A DNA stretch of 40,868 nucleotides from Pseudomonadota bacterium (GCA_021795715.1 JAJYPD010000016.1:1-40868), one strand, 5' to 3'; positions 22,547 through 32,166 are shown, counted from the first letter of the stretch. The notes: generated by a model not told the origin, from the letters alone. A program made the numbers and translations.

Positions 22547-24654
22547 CGCCCCGCGCGTCCCCGCGGGCATTCTGGCGCGGTCTTCTGCTGGCCGTTCTGG
22601 TGGCGATACCAAGTTTCGTCGCCAGCGAGTTTCTTCTCGAAGTGCTGCCGCGGCCGGGATTTCACATCCTGAACATCGCGTTGGCCGTGGTGTTCGGATT
22701 GCTGTTTGGCTGGATTTCGATCGGCCTGTGGATTTCCGTGGCAGGGGCGTGCGTGTCGTTTGCGCGCTGGTGGCGGCGCAGGCCGCCGTCTGCGGCGGTC
22801 ATTCCCCTGGCGGCGCCGGCGGCCGAGGCGCGCACCGCCATCGTCATGCCGGTCTTTCGCGAGGATCCCTCGCGGGTCTGCGCCGGCCTCGAGGCGACGT
22901 ACCGCTCGGTCGCCGAGACCGGGCGCCTCGCTGCGTTCGATTTCTATATCCTAAGCGACAGCAATGACGCCGATGCCTGGGTGGAGGAGGAGGTCGCCTG
23001 GGCGGCACTGCGGCGGCGGCTGCCCCCGCAGGCGCGCATCTTCTACCGCCGCCGGCGCAGCAACATCAAACGCAAAAGCGGCAACATCGCCGATTTCTGC
23101 CGGCGCTGGGGTGCGGCTTACCGGTACATGGTCATTCTCGACGCCGACAGTGTGATGACGGGATCGGCGCTCACCGCGCTGGTGGACGCCATGGAAAAGA
23201 GCCCCACCACCGGCCTGATCCAGACGCTGCCGGCGGCCGTCGGCCAGAACACGCTGTTTGGCCGCATCCAGCAGTTTTCGAACCGGCTGTATGGACCGGT
23301 GTTTGCGGCCGGCCTCGAGTTCTGGCACATGAACGCCGGCCACTACTGGGGTCACAACGCCATCATCCGGGTGGCGCCTTTCGTCCGTCACTGCGCGCTG
23401 CCCCGCCTGCCGGGGCGCGGCGCGTTTGGCGGCGAGATCATGAGCCACGATTTTGTCGAGGCGGCACTGCTTCGGCGTGCCGGCTGGGATGTGCGCCTGG
23501 TGTCCGGTATCCCGGGCAGCTACGAGGAAACACCGCCGACCCTGCTCGATGAGCTCAAGCGTGACCGGCGCTGGGCCCAGGGCAATCTGCAGCATACGCG
23601 GCTGATTTTCGCCCGGGGGCTTGCGATACCGCACCGGGTGGTGTTCCTGAGCGGCATCATGTCCTACATGTCGTCGCTGCTCTGGCTTTTGTTTCTGCTG
23701 CTGTCGAGCGTCGAAGTCGTTTTGCATGCGCTGATACCGCCACGCTATTTTCCGCACCCGCACATGCTTTTTCCGGTGTGGCCGGTGTGGCATCCCCATT
23801 GGGCGCTGATGCTTTTCTGGTTTACGCTTGCCGTCTTGTTCGTCCCGAAAGTTCTCGCCGTGCTGCTCGCCGTGGTGAATCAGCGTACACGGGGCTTTGG
23901 GGGCATGGTGCGCATACTTGCCGGGGTGGCGCTGGAGAGCGTGCTGTCGGCGTTGCTCGCGCCCGTGCGCATGCTCTTTCACACCGCCTTCGTCGTCTCG
24001 GTGCTGGTCGGACGCAAGACGCAGTGGGGACCCCAGGCACGCGGCGACATGAGCACGTCCTGGCAACAGGCGCTGCGTTATCACGCCACCGGCACGGTGC
24101 TTGCGCTGTTGTGGGGCGGGGCGATGTATGTCTTGAGTCCCGGGTACTTCTGGTGGCTTACGCCCGTCATGGGCGCCTGGGTGGCGGCCATTCCCGTTTC
24201 CGTGTGGATCAGCCGTGTGGGTCCGGGTCTTGTGGCGCGCGCGTGGGGCCTGTTCGTGACGCCCGAAGAGACCGCCCCGCCTGCCATCTTGCGTACGCTT
24301 GCGCGATTGCAGCATGACTTCGCAGCGCCGGCCCGGCTGCCGCTGCGCGGCTTTCTGGCGGCGGTTGTCGACCCCGGCGTGAACGCCTTACACTGCGCGC
24401 TTTTGCGGGAGCGGCCTGCCTTGAGCGAAGGCATCGGTCTTGCGCGCCAGCAGCTCGTGTTGAACGCCCTGAAGGGCGGGCCGCAGGCTTTGGGGCCGCG
24501 TGAGCGCATGCGCATCCTCATGGACCGGGATACGTTGTTGGCGCTGCACGGCCGCATCTGGGGACTGAAGGGGCCGCGTGTCGGCTTTTGGCTCGGGGGA
24601 CTGGATCGTCCGCTTCCCGCGCCGGCGCCGGCGCCCGTCAGGATTCCGGTATGA
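22543..24654 (+). CDS. opgH: OpgH (MdoH) glucans biosynthesis glucosyltransferase
   Basis: A 703-residue inner-membrane family-2 glycosyltransferase that makes the linear beta-1,2-glucan backbone from UDP-glucose and moves it to the periplasm. The motifs match E. coli OpgH closely: TAIVMPVFREDPSRVCAGL, YILSDSND, KRKSGNIADFCRRWG, VILDADSVMTG (DxD), HYWGHNAIIRV, SHDFVEAALLRRAGW (the third Asp) and LDELKRDRRWAQGN (the Q/RxxRW acceptor motif). Two helices precede the catalytic domain and about six follow it (FLSGIMSYMSSLLWLLFLLL, LLAPVRMLFHTAFVVSVLVG). E. coli OpgH is about 847 residues; the difference is mostly the missing cytoplasmic N-terminus, which in E. coli inhibits FtsZ in nutrient-rich medium. 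The start is fixed by the 4-bp overlap with the gene before it. Confidence 0.95.
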   Translation: MTPRASPRAFWRGLLLAVLVAIPSFVASEFLLEVLPRPGFHILNIALAVVFGLLFGWISIGLWISVAGACVSFARWWRRRPPSAAVIPLAAPAAEARTAIVMPVFREDPSRVCAGLEATYRSVAETGRLAAFDFYILSDSNDADAWVEEEVAWAALRRRLPPQARIFYRRRRSNIKRKSGNIADFCRRWGAAYRYMVILDADSVMTGSALTALVDAMEKSPTTGLIQTLPAAVGQNTLFGRIQQFSNRLYGPVFAAGLEFWHMNAGHYWGHNAIIRVAPFVRHCALPRLPGRGAFGGEIMSHDFVEAALLRRAGWDVRLVSGIPGSYEETPPTLLDELKRDRRWAQGNLQHTRLIFARGLAIPHRVVFLSGIMSYMSSLLWLLFLLLSSVEVVLHALIPPRYFPHPHMLFPVWPVWHPHWALMLFWFTLAVLFVPKVLAVLLAVVNQRTRGFGGMVRILAGVALESVLSALLAPVRMLFHTAFVVSVLVGRKTQWGPQARGDMSTSWQQALRYHATGTVLALLWGGAMYVLSPGYFWWLTPVMGAWVAAIPVSVWISRVGPGLVARAWGLFVTPEETAPPAILRTLARLQHDFAAPARLPLRGFLAAVVDPGVNALHCALLRERPALSEGIGLARQQLVLNALKGGPQALGPRERMRILMDRDTLLALHGRIWGLKGPRVGFWLGGLDRPLPAPAPAPVRIPV

Positions 24655-24709
24655 GGACCGTCGTGCGGCGGGCCCTGCGGCCGGTGTAGAAGGCGGTGAG
24701 GGGGGCGAT

Positions 24710-26440
24710 GTGAAGACAGAAGGGGCGTGGCGCCGGCGCGCCGCGATCATGGCGACGGGTCTGGCGCTCAGCGGTTGCGCATTGCCAAGTGCGGTGCATC
24801 GGGCACGGGTCAGGGCCGATGAGGCGATGGCCAACAGCAATGCGGCGCTTGCGGCCGCGCATGCCGAGGCCCGGCAGGAACGCATCGCAGAGCAGAACCT
24901 GCGCGCCGAGGTGGCGAAGCTTGCCGCCGGCGAGCAGGCGCTGGAGCGGCAACTGGCGGCGGAGCGGGCCGCGGTGCCGCCGCCAAGTCCGCACAAACCC
25001 GCCGCCAAGGTGCGCGCCAATGCCGTCTTTGGCATGGTGGTCGCGCGGGCCCGGGCGCTGGCACAGGCGCCCTACAAGGCGCCGGCACCGGTTGCACCGG
25101 CTTTGCGCCGGCTGAGTTTTACCGATTACGGCAAGCTGCATCTGGCCGGTCCGGTTCCAGGGTGGAATCCCGACAGCCGCTTTCATCTGCAGCTGTATCC
25201 CGCCGGCTATCTCTTCACCTGGCCCGAGAAGATCTACGTCATGCACGGCGGCCAGGCCGTGCCGGTTCAGCAGACGGTGCGTGTCGACGGAGACCCGGCG
25301 CTTGCCCGCGCGATCCACGGGACCGTGCCGCCGGTCGGTTTCAGTGTCTACACGCCATTGACGCGCGATCCGGCATCCGAAAACGAATTCCTGTCCTTTC
25401 TTGGTGCCAGTTATTTCCGTGCCGTCGGCGCGGGCCAGACATGGGGTTTGTCGGCACGCGGTCTGGCGGTGGACACCGCCTTGCCCCATCGGGCCGAGGA
25501 ATTCCCCTATTTCCGCAGTTTCTGGATCATTCCGCCGCCGCCCCGTGCGCAGCGCATCAGTTTTTGCGCCTTGCTCGACAGCCCGAGCCTGACCGGCGCC
25601 TACCGTTTCGTCGTCAAGCCCGGCGCCACGACGGTGGTGCACGTGAAGATGGTGCTGTTTGGACGGCGTGCGGTACGCCGTCTTGGCATCGCGCCGCTGA
25701 CCAGCATGTTCCTGCAGGGGCGTTTCAGCACGAAGCGCTATCACAAACTGATTCGCGCGGCGCATGACTCGGATGGCCTGCTCGCGGAGACGGCCGCCGG
25801 GGTGCGCCTGTGGTGGCCACTGCGCAATCCCAACCGGTTGGCGCTGTATCGCCTGCCGCTGGCCAATCCGCGCGGCTTCGGTCTCATGCAGCGTGCCCGC
25901 AGGCCTGAGGACTACCGGGCTTTCGGCATGCATTACGAGGATCGGCCGAGCGCCTGGGTGAAGCCTGTGGGGCCGTGGGGGGCAGGTCATCTGCTGCTTG
26001 TGGAATTGCCCACCAATTCGCAGACGAACGACAACATTTCGGTGTTCTGGGTGCCGAAGCACCAAGCGCCACCCGGTCAGCCCATGACTTTCGCCTACAC
26101 GGTATCGTGGCGCGGGAAGGATCCGGCCGGGCGCGGGCTTGGTTATGTGGTGGCCAGTCGCCACACGCAGAACAAAGACGGGCAGGAAACCTATGTCATC
26201 AATTTCTCCGGTCCGCGTCTGGCCCATTTGGCGCCGACTGCGGTGGCGCCCGCGATCCATGTCGTCGGTCCGGCGCGCGTCGTGCAGGCCTGGGCGGCCC
26301 GCGATGGGGAGGGTGGCGATTGGCGGCTGCAGTTTACGTTGGCGCCGACAGGTTCGGGGTCAGCTGTGGTGCACGCCGCCCTCGCGGCCGGTGGCACGAG
26401 GCTTACGGAGACATGGGCGGATGTCTTTCCGCTGCCCTGA
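24710..26440 (+). CDS. OpgG/OpgD-family protein, copy 3, with lipoprotein signal and coiled-coil stalk
   Basis: A 576-residue protein. GTG 24710 follows GGTGAGGGGGG. The N-terminus carries a lipoprotein signal, RAAIMATGLALSGC, with a lipobox LSGC and Cys near residue 23. Residues about 28-95 form a heptad-rich helix (ADEAMANSNAALAAAHAEAR, LRAEVAKLAAGEQALERQLA), then a Pro/Lys linker. The complete OpgG/OpgD fold begins near residue 105 (VFGMVVARARALAQAPYKAP). It keeps FLGASYFRAVGAG, LAPLTSMFLQGRF written here as IAPLTSMF, AAHDSDGLL, FGLMQRARR, RPSAWV and ELPTNSQTNDNISVFW, so it is probably an active GH186-type enzyme. It is likely tethered to a membrane leaflet by the lipid, with the stalk as spacer. 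It is 55 bp after opgH, probably in one operon. Confidence 0.88.
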   Translation: MKTEGAWRRRAAIMATGLALSGCALPSAVHRARVRADEAMANSNAALAAAHAEARQERIAEQNLRAEVAKLAAGEQALERQLAAERAAVPPPSPHKPAAKVRANAVFGMVVARARALAQAPYKAPAPVAPALRRLSFTDYGKLHLAGPVPGWNPDSRFHLQLYPAGYLFTWPEKIYVMHGGQAVPVQQTVRVDGDPALARAIHGTVPPVGFSVYTPLTRDPASENEFLSFLGASYFRAVGAGQTWGLSARGLAVDTALPHRAEEFPYFRSFWIIPPPPRAQRISFCALLDSPSLTGAYRFVVKPGATTVVHVKMVLFGRRAVRRLGIAPLTSMFLQGRFSTKRYHKLIRAAHDSDGLLAETAAGVRLWWPLRNPNRLALYRLPLANPRGFGLMQRARRPEDYRAFGMHYEDRPSAWVKPVGPWGAGHLLLVELPTNSQTNDNISVFWVPKHQAPPGQPMTFAYTVSWRGKDPAGRGLGYVVASRHTQNKDGQETYVINFSGPRLAHLAPTAVAPAIHVVGPARVVQAWAARDGEGGDWRLQFTLAPTGSGSAVVHAALAAGGTRLTETWADVFPLP

Positions 26441-26489
26441 GGGCGGGGGGGGTTGAGGTGGCTGGCTGTCTGCGCAAAAGGCGGGCGCC

Positions 26490-26518
26490 TTGCGCGCCCC
26501 CCGCATCATCGGCATAAT
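26490..26518 (+). promoter_or_regulatory. Sigma-70 promoter with long leader for the RNA helicase gene
   Basis: TTGCGC (26490-26495) is exactly 17 bp from CATAAT (26513-26518). A start near 26525 leaves an untranslated leader of about 167 nt before the ATG at 26692. Long leaders are common on cold-shock RNA helicase genes, so post-transcriptional control is possible. Confidence 0.5.
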
Positions 26519-26691
26519 GCCGCCCCAGGATGGCTAATGCCTGTCGTGTTGTTCCGCGCCGTGTGCGCCCCGGGTCCCATCGACCCCTGTCAGTCGTTAC
26601 CCCTTCTTGATACCAGATCCCGTTTCGGCCCCCGGCCGACCCCAAGACGCGGCCTGCGCCGCAGTCACCATGTTGTTTCCTAGGAGTAGAA

Positions 26692-28008
26692 ATGTCTTTT
26701 GCAGCACTGAATCTGTCACCACCGCTCTTGCAGGCCCTGGTCGACGCGCAACACGAAACCCCGACCCCCATCCAGGCGAGCGCCATTCCGGTGGTCATGG
26801 CGGGCGACGATCTGATGGCTTCGGCCAAGACCGGCACAGGCAAGACCGCAGCCTTCATCCTGCCCGCCCTTGAACGCCTGTTGACGCCAAGCGCGGTGCG
26901 CGGGCGCGGTCCGCGGGTGCTGGTGCTGAGCCCGACGCGTGAACTGGCCGGCCAGATCAAGGACGCGGCCTCGACCTACGCGCGCCATATCCCGCAGATC
27001 CGCCTCGGCAGCATCGTCGGCGGCGTGCCCTATCCCGCCCAACAGAAACTGCTCATGCGGCCGCTTGATCTGCTGGTCGCAACCCCCGGGCGCCTGCTCG
27101 ATCATATCGAACAGCGCCGCGTCGACTTTTCGCGCCTTGAGCTTGTCATTCTCGACGAGGCCGATCGCATGCTCGACATGGGCTTTTTGCATGATGTGGA
27201 GCGGATCATGGCGGCGGCGCCCGCGTCGCGCCAGACGGTGATGTTCTCGGCGACATTCGAAGGCCCGGTGACCGCCCTGGCCACCCGTCTGTTGAAGTCG
27301 CCCAAACGCATCCGTATCACCACCAACGATGCCCGCAGCGAGCATATCCAGCAGCGGATTCATTTTGTCGGTGACAGCAGCGAAAAGAAGGGTGTGTTGC
27401 TGGATCTTTTGGCGGAGGCGGGCGTCGGTCAGGCGATCGTCTTCACCAGCACCAAGCGGGGTGCCGAGCGGCTGGCGGCGGCGCTGGGCGGTGCCGGACA
27501 TGCGACCTCGGCCCTCCATGGCGACATGCGCCAGGGGCAACGCAATCGGGCGCTCGCCCAGTTTCGTGACGGGGCGCTGCGCATTCTGGTGGCGACCGAC
27601 ATCGCTGCCCGCGGTATCGACGTGGCGCGCATCTCGCATGTGTTCAATTACGATCTGCCGCGTTCGGCGGAGGATTATGTGCACCGTATCGGGCGCACGG
27701 GAAGGGCTGGCCAGTCGGGGGCAGCGGTTTCGCTTGCGACCCATGCCGAGCGGGGGGCGATCCGGCGGATCGAGCGTTTCACGGGCCAGGCGATCGAACA
27801 TGTCGGGTCGGTGGACAGCCCGCGGCGCGAGCCGCAGGAACCCCGGCCGGCACGGCCGCGCCGCGGCCAGCCCGATGTGCGGCGGACCGCACGCGGCGCC
27901 GACACGGCATCGCGGGTGCGCAGGGTGCCGCAAAAAAAGGCCATAGTGGCCCCTGACGGCACATCGCCGGCCAGGCGCCGGCGGCCGGTCGCCGCGTTTT
28001 TGGGCTAG
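26692..28008 (+). CDS. rhlE: DEAD-box ATP-dependent RNA helicase, RhlE-like
   Basis: A 438-residue protein. All DEAD-box motifs are intact: Q motif PTPIQASAIPVV, motif I AKTGTGKT (about 45), Ia PTREL, Ib TPGR, II DEAD (about 154), III SAT, IV IVFTSTK, V DIAARGID and VI HRIGRTGRAG. Residues from about 365 form a basic, Arg/Pro-rich tail, as in the RhlE group. It unwinds short RNA duplexes in ribosome assembly or RNA decay. Shine-Dalgarno TAGGAG lies just before the ATG. It is downstream of the OPG genes but has its own promoter and is probably a separate unit. Confidence 0.93.
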   Translation: MSFAALNLSPPLLQALVDAQHETPTPIQASAIPVVMAGDDLMASAKTGTGKTAAFILPALERLLTPSAVRGRGPRVLVLSPTRELAGQIKDAASTYARHIPQIRLGSIVGGVPYPAQQKLLMRPLDLLVATPGRLLDHIEQRRVDFSRLELVILDEADRMLDMGFLHDVERIMAAAPASRQTVMFSATFEGPVTALATRLLKSPKRIRITTNDARSEHIQQRIHFVGDSSEKKGVLLDLLAEAGVGQAIVFTSTKRGAERLAAALGGAGHATSALHGDMRQGQRNRALAQFRDGALRILVATDIAARGIDVARISHVFNYDLPRSAEDYVHRIGRTGRAGQSGAAVSLATHAERGAIRRIERFTGQAIEHVGSVDSPRREPQEPRPARPRRGQPDVRRTARGADTASRVRRVPQKKAIVAPDGTSPARRRRPVAAFLG

Positions 28009-28106
28009 AGGGTCCTCGCGCGCCCGTTTTTCCCGGCGTTTCCCGCTACGATCCATCCTGACGTCTTGGCCCGCTTCGTGCATTTCCCTCTCTTAGGGGG
28101 TGCACT

Positions 28107-29480
28107 ATGGGTCAGACGGAGGGGGTGGGCCGTTCGGTGTGGACGCTTGCAGAGACGCATCCTGCGCGCGGTGCGCGTGCATTTGCCGCTCTGTTTGCGT
28201 TCGGTCTGGTGGCGGTGAGCCTTGCCGGCATGGCGGGGGCCGCGCGCAGGGAGCCGGTCGTAAGCGGTGTGGTGACGGCGTCTGCCGTCGTCATCGCGCT
28301 CGCCGATGTGCTGACCGGTTATCTCTTGTGGGTGCAGGCGCGCGTCATCCAGGCGTACGGGCTTGCGTTGCTGGGCGGCGTTTACGTCGGCACCAGTCTG
28401 CTCGTCGCCGGCAACGCGCTTTTGTTTCACCGCACGGGTGCCAATGGCGCGGCGTGGCTTTGGATCTGCTGGCATGTCTATTTCACCGGCGGGGTGATCG
28501 CCTATGTGCTGGCCGGCCCCCCGCGCGATCGCGCGGCACACACGGGGCTTGCGCGCACCAGGCGGGCGTTCGCGGCGGCCATCGCCGTGGCCGTCGTGGC
28601 CTTTGCGCTGGTGGGGACCGGCGTATCTCCGGCCGTGATGCAGGGTGCCACGCTCGCCCTGCCGGCCTTTGGTGTGACGCTGCTTTGCCTGTGGACGCTC
28701 GCGGCCGTGGCGGTTCTCGCCGTGCGCCAGCGTGCCGGGACGGTGCTTGATCTGTGGCTGCTCGTCACCATGGTCGGCACGCTGTGCGATCTCGGCCTGG
28801 TGTTTGCGGGTCATGTGCGCTACGACTACGGCTGGTATGTGGCGCGCTTTCTGAGTCTGATCGCCGCGCTGATCGTGCTCGGTGCCTTGTTCTACGAAAT
28901 GAACCGCATCTATGTCCGGTTGCTGCGGGCGCAGGAGCGCATGGCTCACGCCCATGTCGGTCTGCTCGCGGCCAATACGCGCCTGTCGCTTCTGCTCGAC
29001 CAAGATGAACTGACCGAGGTGCTAAGCCGCCGCGGCGTCCTGCGCATGCTGCAGGAGCTTCTCGCCGGCGCGGCGCAGACGCCGGCGGTGCTGATGGTGG
29101 ATCTCGATCACTTCAAGGTGATCAATGACCGTCTGGGACATCTGGGTGGCGACGAGGTGTTGCGCAAGGTGAGCCGGCGCATCAAGGCGGCGCTGCGGGC
29201 CACCGACGTCGTTGGCCGCTATGGGGGCGATGAGTTTGTCGTGGTCCTCCCGACGGCAACCGCACAGGACGCCTGGCGGGTGGCCGAGAAGATCGTGCGG
29301 TCGCTGCGCGAACAGCCGGTCCGGGTCGGTGCCGGGGAGGTCACGGTCACCATCAGCATCGGGTTGGCAAGTGCGCAGCCAAAAGACAGCGCCGAGGATC
29401 TGTTGCGCCGCGCCGACGAGGCGCTTTACCGGGCCAAGGACCGCGGGCGCGATCATATCGCCGAGGCGGCGCCGGCCTGA
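28107..29480 (+). CDS. Membrane diguanylate cyclase (MASE4-like sensor + canonical GGDEF)
   Basis: A 457-residue protein. About eight hydrophobic helices span residues 25-265 (FAALFAFGLVAVSLAGMAGA, AAAIAVAVVAFALVGTGVSP, VARFLSLIAALIVLGALFYE), in the same arrangement as the cyclase at 5538. The GGDEF domain has VLMVDLDHFKVINDRLGHLG and RYGGDEFVVVLP at about residue 373. An RATD inhibitory site sits exactly five residues before the signature, so it should be product-inhibited. The usual LTGLPNRR is altered to LTEVLSRRGVL, an unusual change in a substrate-pocket segment. ATG 28107 follows GGGGGTG. It is likely its own unit before uppP. Confidence 0.88.
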   Translation: MGQTEGVGRSVWTLAETHPARGARAFAALFAFGLVAVSLAGMAGAARREPVVSGVVTASAVVIALADVLTGYLLWVQARVIQAYGLALLGGVYVGTSLLVAGNALLFHRTGANGAAWLWICWHVYFTGGVIAYVLAGPPRDRAAHTGLARTRRAFAAAIAVAVVAFALVGTGVSPAVMQGATLALPAFGVTLLCLWTLAAVAVLAVRQRAGTVLDLWLLVTMVGTLCDLGLVFAGHVRYDYGWYVARFLSLIAALIVLGALFYEMNRIYVRLLRAQERMAHAHVGLLAANTRLSLLLDQDELTEVLSRRGVLRMLQELLAGAAQTPAVLMVDLDHFKVINDRLGHLGGDEVLRKVSRRIKAALRATDVVGRYGGDEFVVVLPTATAQDAWRVAEKIVRSLREQPVRVGAGEVTVTISIGLASAQPKDSAEDLLRRADEALYRAKDRGRDHIAEAAPA

Positions 29481-29514
29481 TGGCGAAAGCGCGACCGCCT
29501 ACGGCGTTGTGCGC

Positions 29515-29543
29515 TTGGCGGTCTCGGGCATGATCGATATACT
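29515..29543 (+). promoter_or_regulatory. Sigma-70 promoter of uppP, with an inverted repeat over the -35
   Basis: TTGGCG (29515-29520) and TATACT (29538-29543) are 17 bp apart, about 27 bp before the uppP ATG. A 7-bp inverted repeat, GACCGCC (29493-29499) and GGCGGTC (29518-29524), has its right arm over the -35, so it may be an operator or an upstream terminator stem. Confidence 0.6.
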
Positions 29544-29569
29544 CCACCGTTTTTCCGGGAGAAAAGTTC

Positions 29570-30397
29570 ATGCAGCCGTGGCAGATGATGGTGCTGGCCG
29601 TCGTTCAGGGTGTGACCGAACTCTTTCCGATCAGCAGCCTTGGGCACAGCGTCCTCATCCGTACGCTGTCTGGCTGGCACATTCCGCCCACGAGTCCGGA
29701 TTTCCTGCCGTTCCTGGTCGTTCTGCACATCGGTACGGCGAGCGCGCTGCTTCTTTACTTCTGGCGGGACTGGGCGCGGCTTCTGGGCGGCGTGTGGAGT
29801 GCCCGCGGGGGCCGCTCCAATGCCGAGGCGCGCCTCTTTTGGCTGCTGGTGGTGGCGTCGATTCCGGCGGGCCTGATCGGGCTATTTTTTGCCAAGCGCA
29901 TCAAGATCCTGTTTGCCAATTTGCTGGTGGCGGCGGTGTTTTTGATGGTCAATGGTCTGGTCCTGATCGTGGGCGACTTCCTGAAGAAGCGCAAGCCGAG
30001 TCATCAGCTGACGGCCATGACCTGGCCCAAGGCGCTCTTCATCGGCGTGGCCCAGGCCTTTGCGCTCATTCCCGGCATGTCGCGTTCGGGGGTCACGATC
30101 GTCGCCGGCCTCGGCAAGGGGTTTGACTACGCCGCCGCCGCGCGGTTTTCCTTCCTCATGGCAACGCCGATCATCGCGGCCGCGGGCCTCCTCGAAGTGC
30201 CGAAACTCTTCCATATCCAAGGCCCCATTCACCTGGAGGCGATTGTCGCATCCGGTCTTATCGCCGGCGTCTTTGCCTACGCGAGCACATGGATCCTCAT
30301 GCGCTATTTCAACAAGCAGGAAGTCGAGGCGCTGCGGCCGTTCGGGCTTTATTGCCTGGCGTTGGGTGCGGCCGCCCTGGTCTGGCATTTCGCCTAG
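29570..30397 (+). CDS. uppP: Undecaprenyl-diphosphatase UppP (BacA)
   Basis: A 275-residue polytopic inner-membrane enzyme that dephosphorylates undecaprenyl diphosphate to recycle the lipid carrier for peptidoglycan and other wall polymers; overproduction gives bacitracin resistance. The (E/Q)xxxE motif is Q13-GVT-E17 in [17 protein letters not shown]. The second motif PGMSRSGVT (about residue 168) is intact. Around eight helices are present ([50 protein letters not shown]). Length and motifs are standard. Its TAG shares the tetranucleotide CTAG (30394-30397) with the converging nadB stop. Confidence 0.95.
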   Translation: MQPWQMMVLAVVQGVTELFPISSLGHSVLIRTLSGWHIPPTSPDFLPFLVVLHIGTASALLLYFWRDWARLLGGVWSARGGRSNAEARLFWLLVVASIPAGLIGLFFAKRIKILFANLLVAAVFLMVNGLVLIVGDFLKKRKPSHQLTAMTWPKALFIGVAQAFALIPGMSRSGVTIVAGLGKGFDYAAAARFSFLMATPIIAAAGLLEVPKLFHIQGPIHLEAIVASGLIAGVFAYASTWILMRYFNKQEVEALRPFGLYCLALGAAALVWHFA

Positions 30398-32037
30398 AAA
30401 GGCCAGCGCCCCGGGGTGTCGTCTGCGCGCGCGAACTGGCCGGGGGTCAGGATCGTGTCGCGCGGGCTGTGGCCGGTGTCGGTCTCGGGGTAGTCGCGGG
30501 AGTAGTGCAGGCCGCGGCTTTCGGTGCGCAGCTGCGCGGACCGGATGATGAGCTCGGCTACCTGCGCCAGATTGCGCAACTCGATCAGATCGTTCGTGAC
30601 GCGGAAATTGGCGTAGTAGTCGTGAATCTCGCCGCTTAGCATCGTGATGCGGTGCATGGCGCGCTCAAGGCGCCTGTTGGTGCGGACGATACCCACGTAG
30701 TCCCACATGAAGCGGCGCAATTCTTCCCAATTGTGCGCAACCACGACACCTTCATCGGCGTCGGTCACGCGGCTTTCGTCCCATGGGGGCAGGACCGGCG
30801 GTTCGGCGGCGGCCCCGCAGACCGCGGCGTCGGCGGCGGCCGAGGCGCCGAGCACGACGCATTCGAGCAGTGAGTTGCTGGCCAGCCGGTTGGCCCCATG
30901 CAGCCCGGTAAAGGCGCATTCGCCGATCGCGTAGAGGCCGGCGAGGTCGGTGCGGCCGCGCAGGTCGGTCATGATGCCGCCGCACGTGTAATGGGCGGCC
31001 GGCACCACCGGGATCGGACCTTTGGTCATGTCGTAGCCGAAATGCAGGCAGCGCTCATAGATGTTTGGAAAATGGCCGACGATGAAGTCGCGTCCGCGAT
31101 GGCTGATGTCAAGCGCGACGGCATCGAGGCCGCCCCGTTTCATTTCATTGTCGATGGCGCGGGCGACGATGTCGCGCGGCGCCAGTTCGCCACGCGGGTC
31201 GTAATCCTGCATGAAGCGTGTGCCGTCGGGACGCAGCAAATGCCCGCCTTCACCCCGCACCGCCTCGGAGATCAGGAAGGATTTGGCTTGCGGATGATAG
31301 AGGCAGGTCGGATGGAACTGCACGAACTCCATGTTCGCCACCCGGCAGCCGGCCCGCCAGGCCATGGCGATGCCATCGCCGGTGGAGGTATCGGGATTGC
31401 TGCTGTAGAGATAGGCCTTGGAGGCGCCACCCGTGGCAAGCGCGGTGAGGCGGGAACGCAGTGCGTGCACGTGGCCGCTCGCCTTGTCGAGCACATAGAC
31501 GCCGACGCAGCGGTTGGGGCCCGGCAAGCCCAGTTTGCCCGCCGTGACGAGGTCGATGGCGATGTGGTGCTCGAGGATGCGGATGCGCGGGTGATGCCGT
31601 GCGAGTCCGGCCAGCGTGGTTTCCACGGCGCGGCCCGTCGCATCGGCGGCGTGGATCACCCGCCGGTGTGTGTGGCCGCCTTCCCGCGTCAGGTGGTAGC
31701 CTTCGCCTTGCGCCGTGAACGGGACGCCGCGCTCGATCAGCCAGGTGATGGCGGCCGGCGCCTCGGAGACGATGAATTCGACGGCATCCCGGTGGCAGAG
31801 GCCCGCGCCCGCATCGAGGGTGTCGGCCACATGGGCGGCCAGTGAATCCCCCGGATCGAGGACTGCGGCGATGCCGCCCTGGGCGTACAGGCTCGATCCA
31901 TAGGTGAGATCGGCCTTGGCGAGGACCGTCACCTGGCCATGCTCGGCAAAGCGCAAAGCAAGACTCAATCCGGCGAGGCCGGCGCCGACGACGATCAGGT
32001 CGGCGGGGTGTTCGGGAACGGACGGTCGCACGGGCAT
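30394..32037 (-). CDS. nadB: L-aspartate oxidase NadB
   Basis: A 547-residue flavoprotein that oxidises L-aspartate to iminoaspartate, the first step of de novo NAD synthesis; NadA uses the product. The FAD-binding fold starts at residue 13 ([17 protein letters not shown]). Conserved segments include [69 protein letters not shown] and [18 protein letters not shown]. The C-terminal helical domain has [12 protein letters not shown], and [12 protein letters not shown]. It is full length. It is divergent from rpoE, the usual gammaproteobacterial arrangement, with about 160 bp between starts. Confidence 0.95.
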   Translation of the reverse strand: MPVRPSVPEHPADLIVVGAGLAGLSLALRFAEHGQVTVLAKADLTYGSSLYAQGGIAAVLDPGDSLAAHVADTLDAGAGLCHRDAVEFIVSEAPAAITWLIERGVPFTAQGEGYHLTREGGHTHRRVIHAADATGRAVETTLAGLARHHPRIRILEHHIAIDLVTAGKLGLPGPNRCVGVYVLDKASGHVHALRSRLTALATGGASKAYLYSSNPDTSTGDGIAMAWRAGCRVANMEFVQFHPTCLYHPQAKSFLISEAVRGEGGHLLRPDGTRFMQDYDPRGELAPRDIVARAIDNEMKRGGLDAVALDISHRGRDFIVGHFPNIYERCLHFGYDMTKGPIPVVPAAHYTCGGIMTDLRGRTDLAGLYAIGECAFTGLHGANRLASNSLLECVVLGASAAADAAVCGAAAEPPVLPPWDESRVTDADEGVVVAHNWEELRRFMWDYVGIVRTNRRLERAMHRITMLSGEIHDYYANFRVTNDLIELRNLAQVAELIIRSAQLRTESRGLHYSRDYPETDTGHSPRDTILTPGQFARADDTPGRWPF

Positions 32038-32166
32038 GATCCTGAAAGCAATATGGTTGGTTTTGCGGTATCATAGTGGCTGAGTCGCGGTTTTCAAAAC
32101 GGACGCCGGCGCAACCTGACGATTATGCGGACGACAATGGCAGGTACCCCCCCTTCGCGCTTGGGC

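Noticed and set aside
22951-24315. A 454-codon minus-strand open frame opposite opgH
   Set aside because: Shadow frame produced by high GC; its sequence is low-complexity and opgH motifs are intact on the plus strand.
26716-28083. A 455-codon minus-strand open frame opposite the RNA helicase
   Set aside because: It mirrors the helicase codons, has an Arg/His/Gln-rich composition and no recognisable domain. The plus strand carries every DEAD-box motif.
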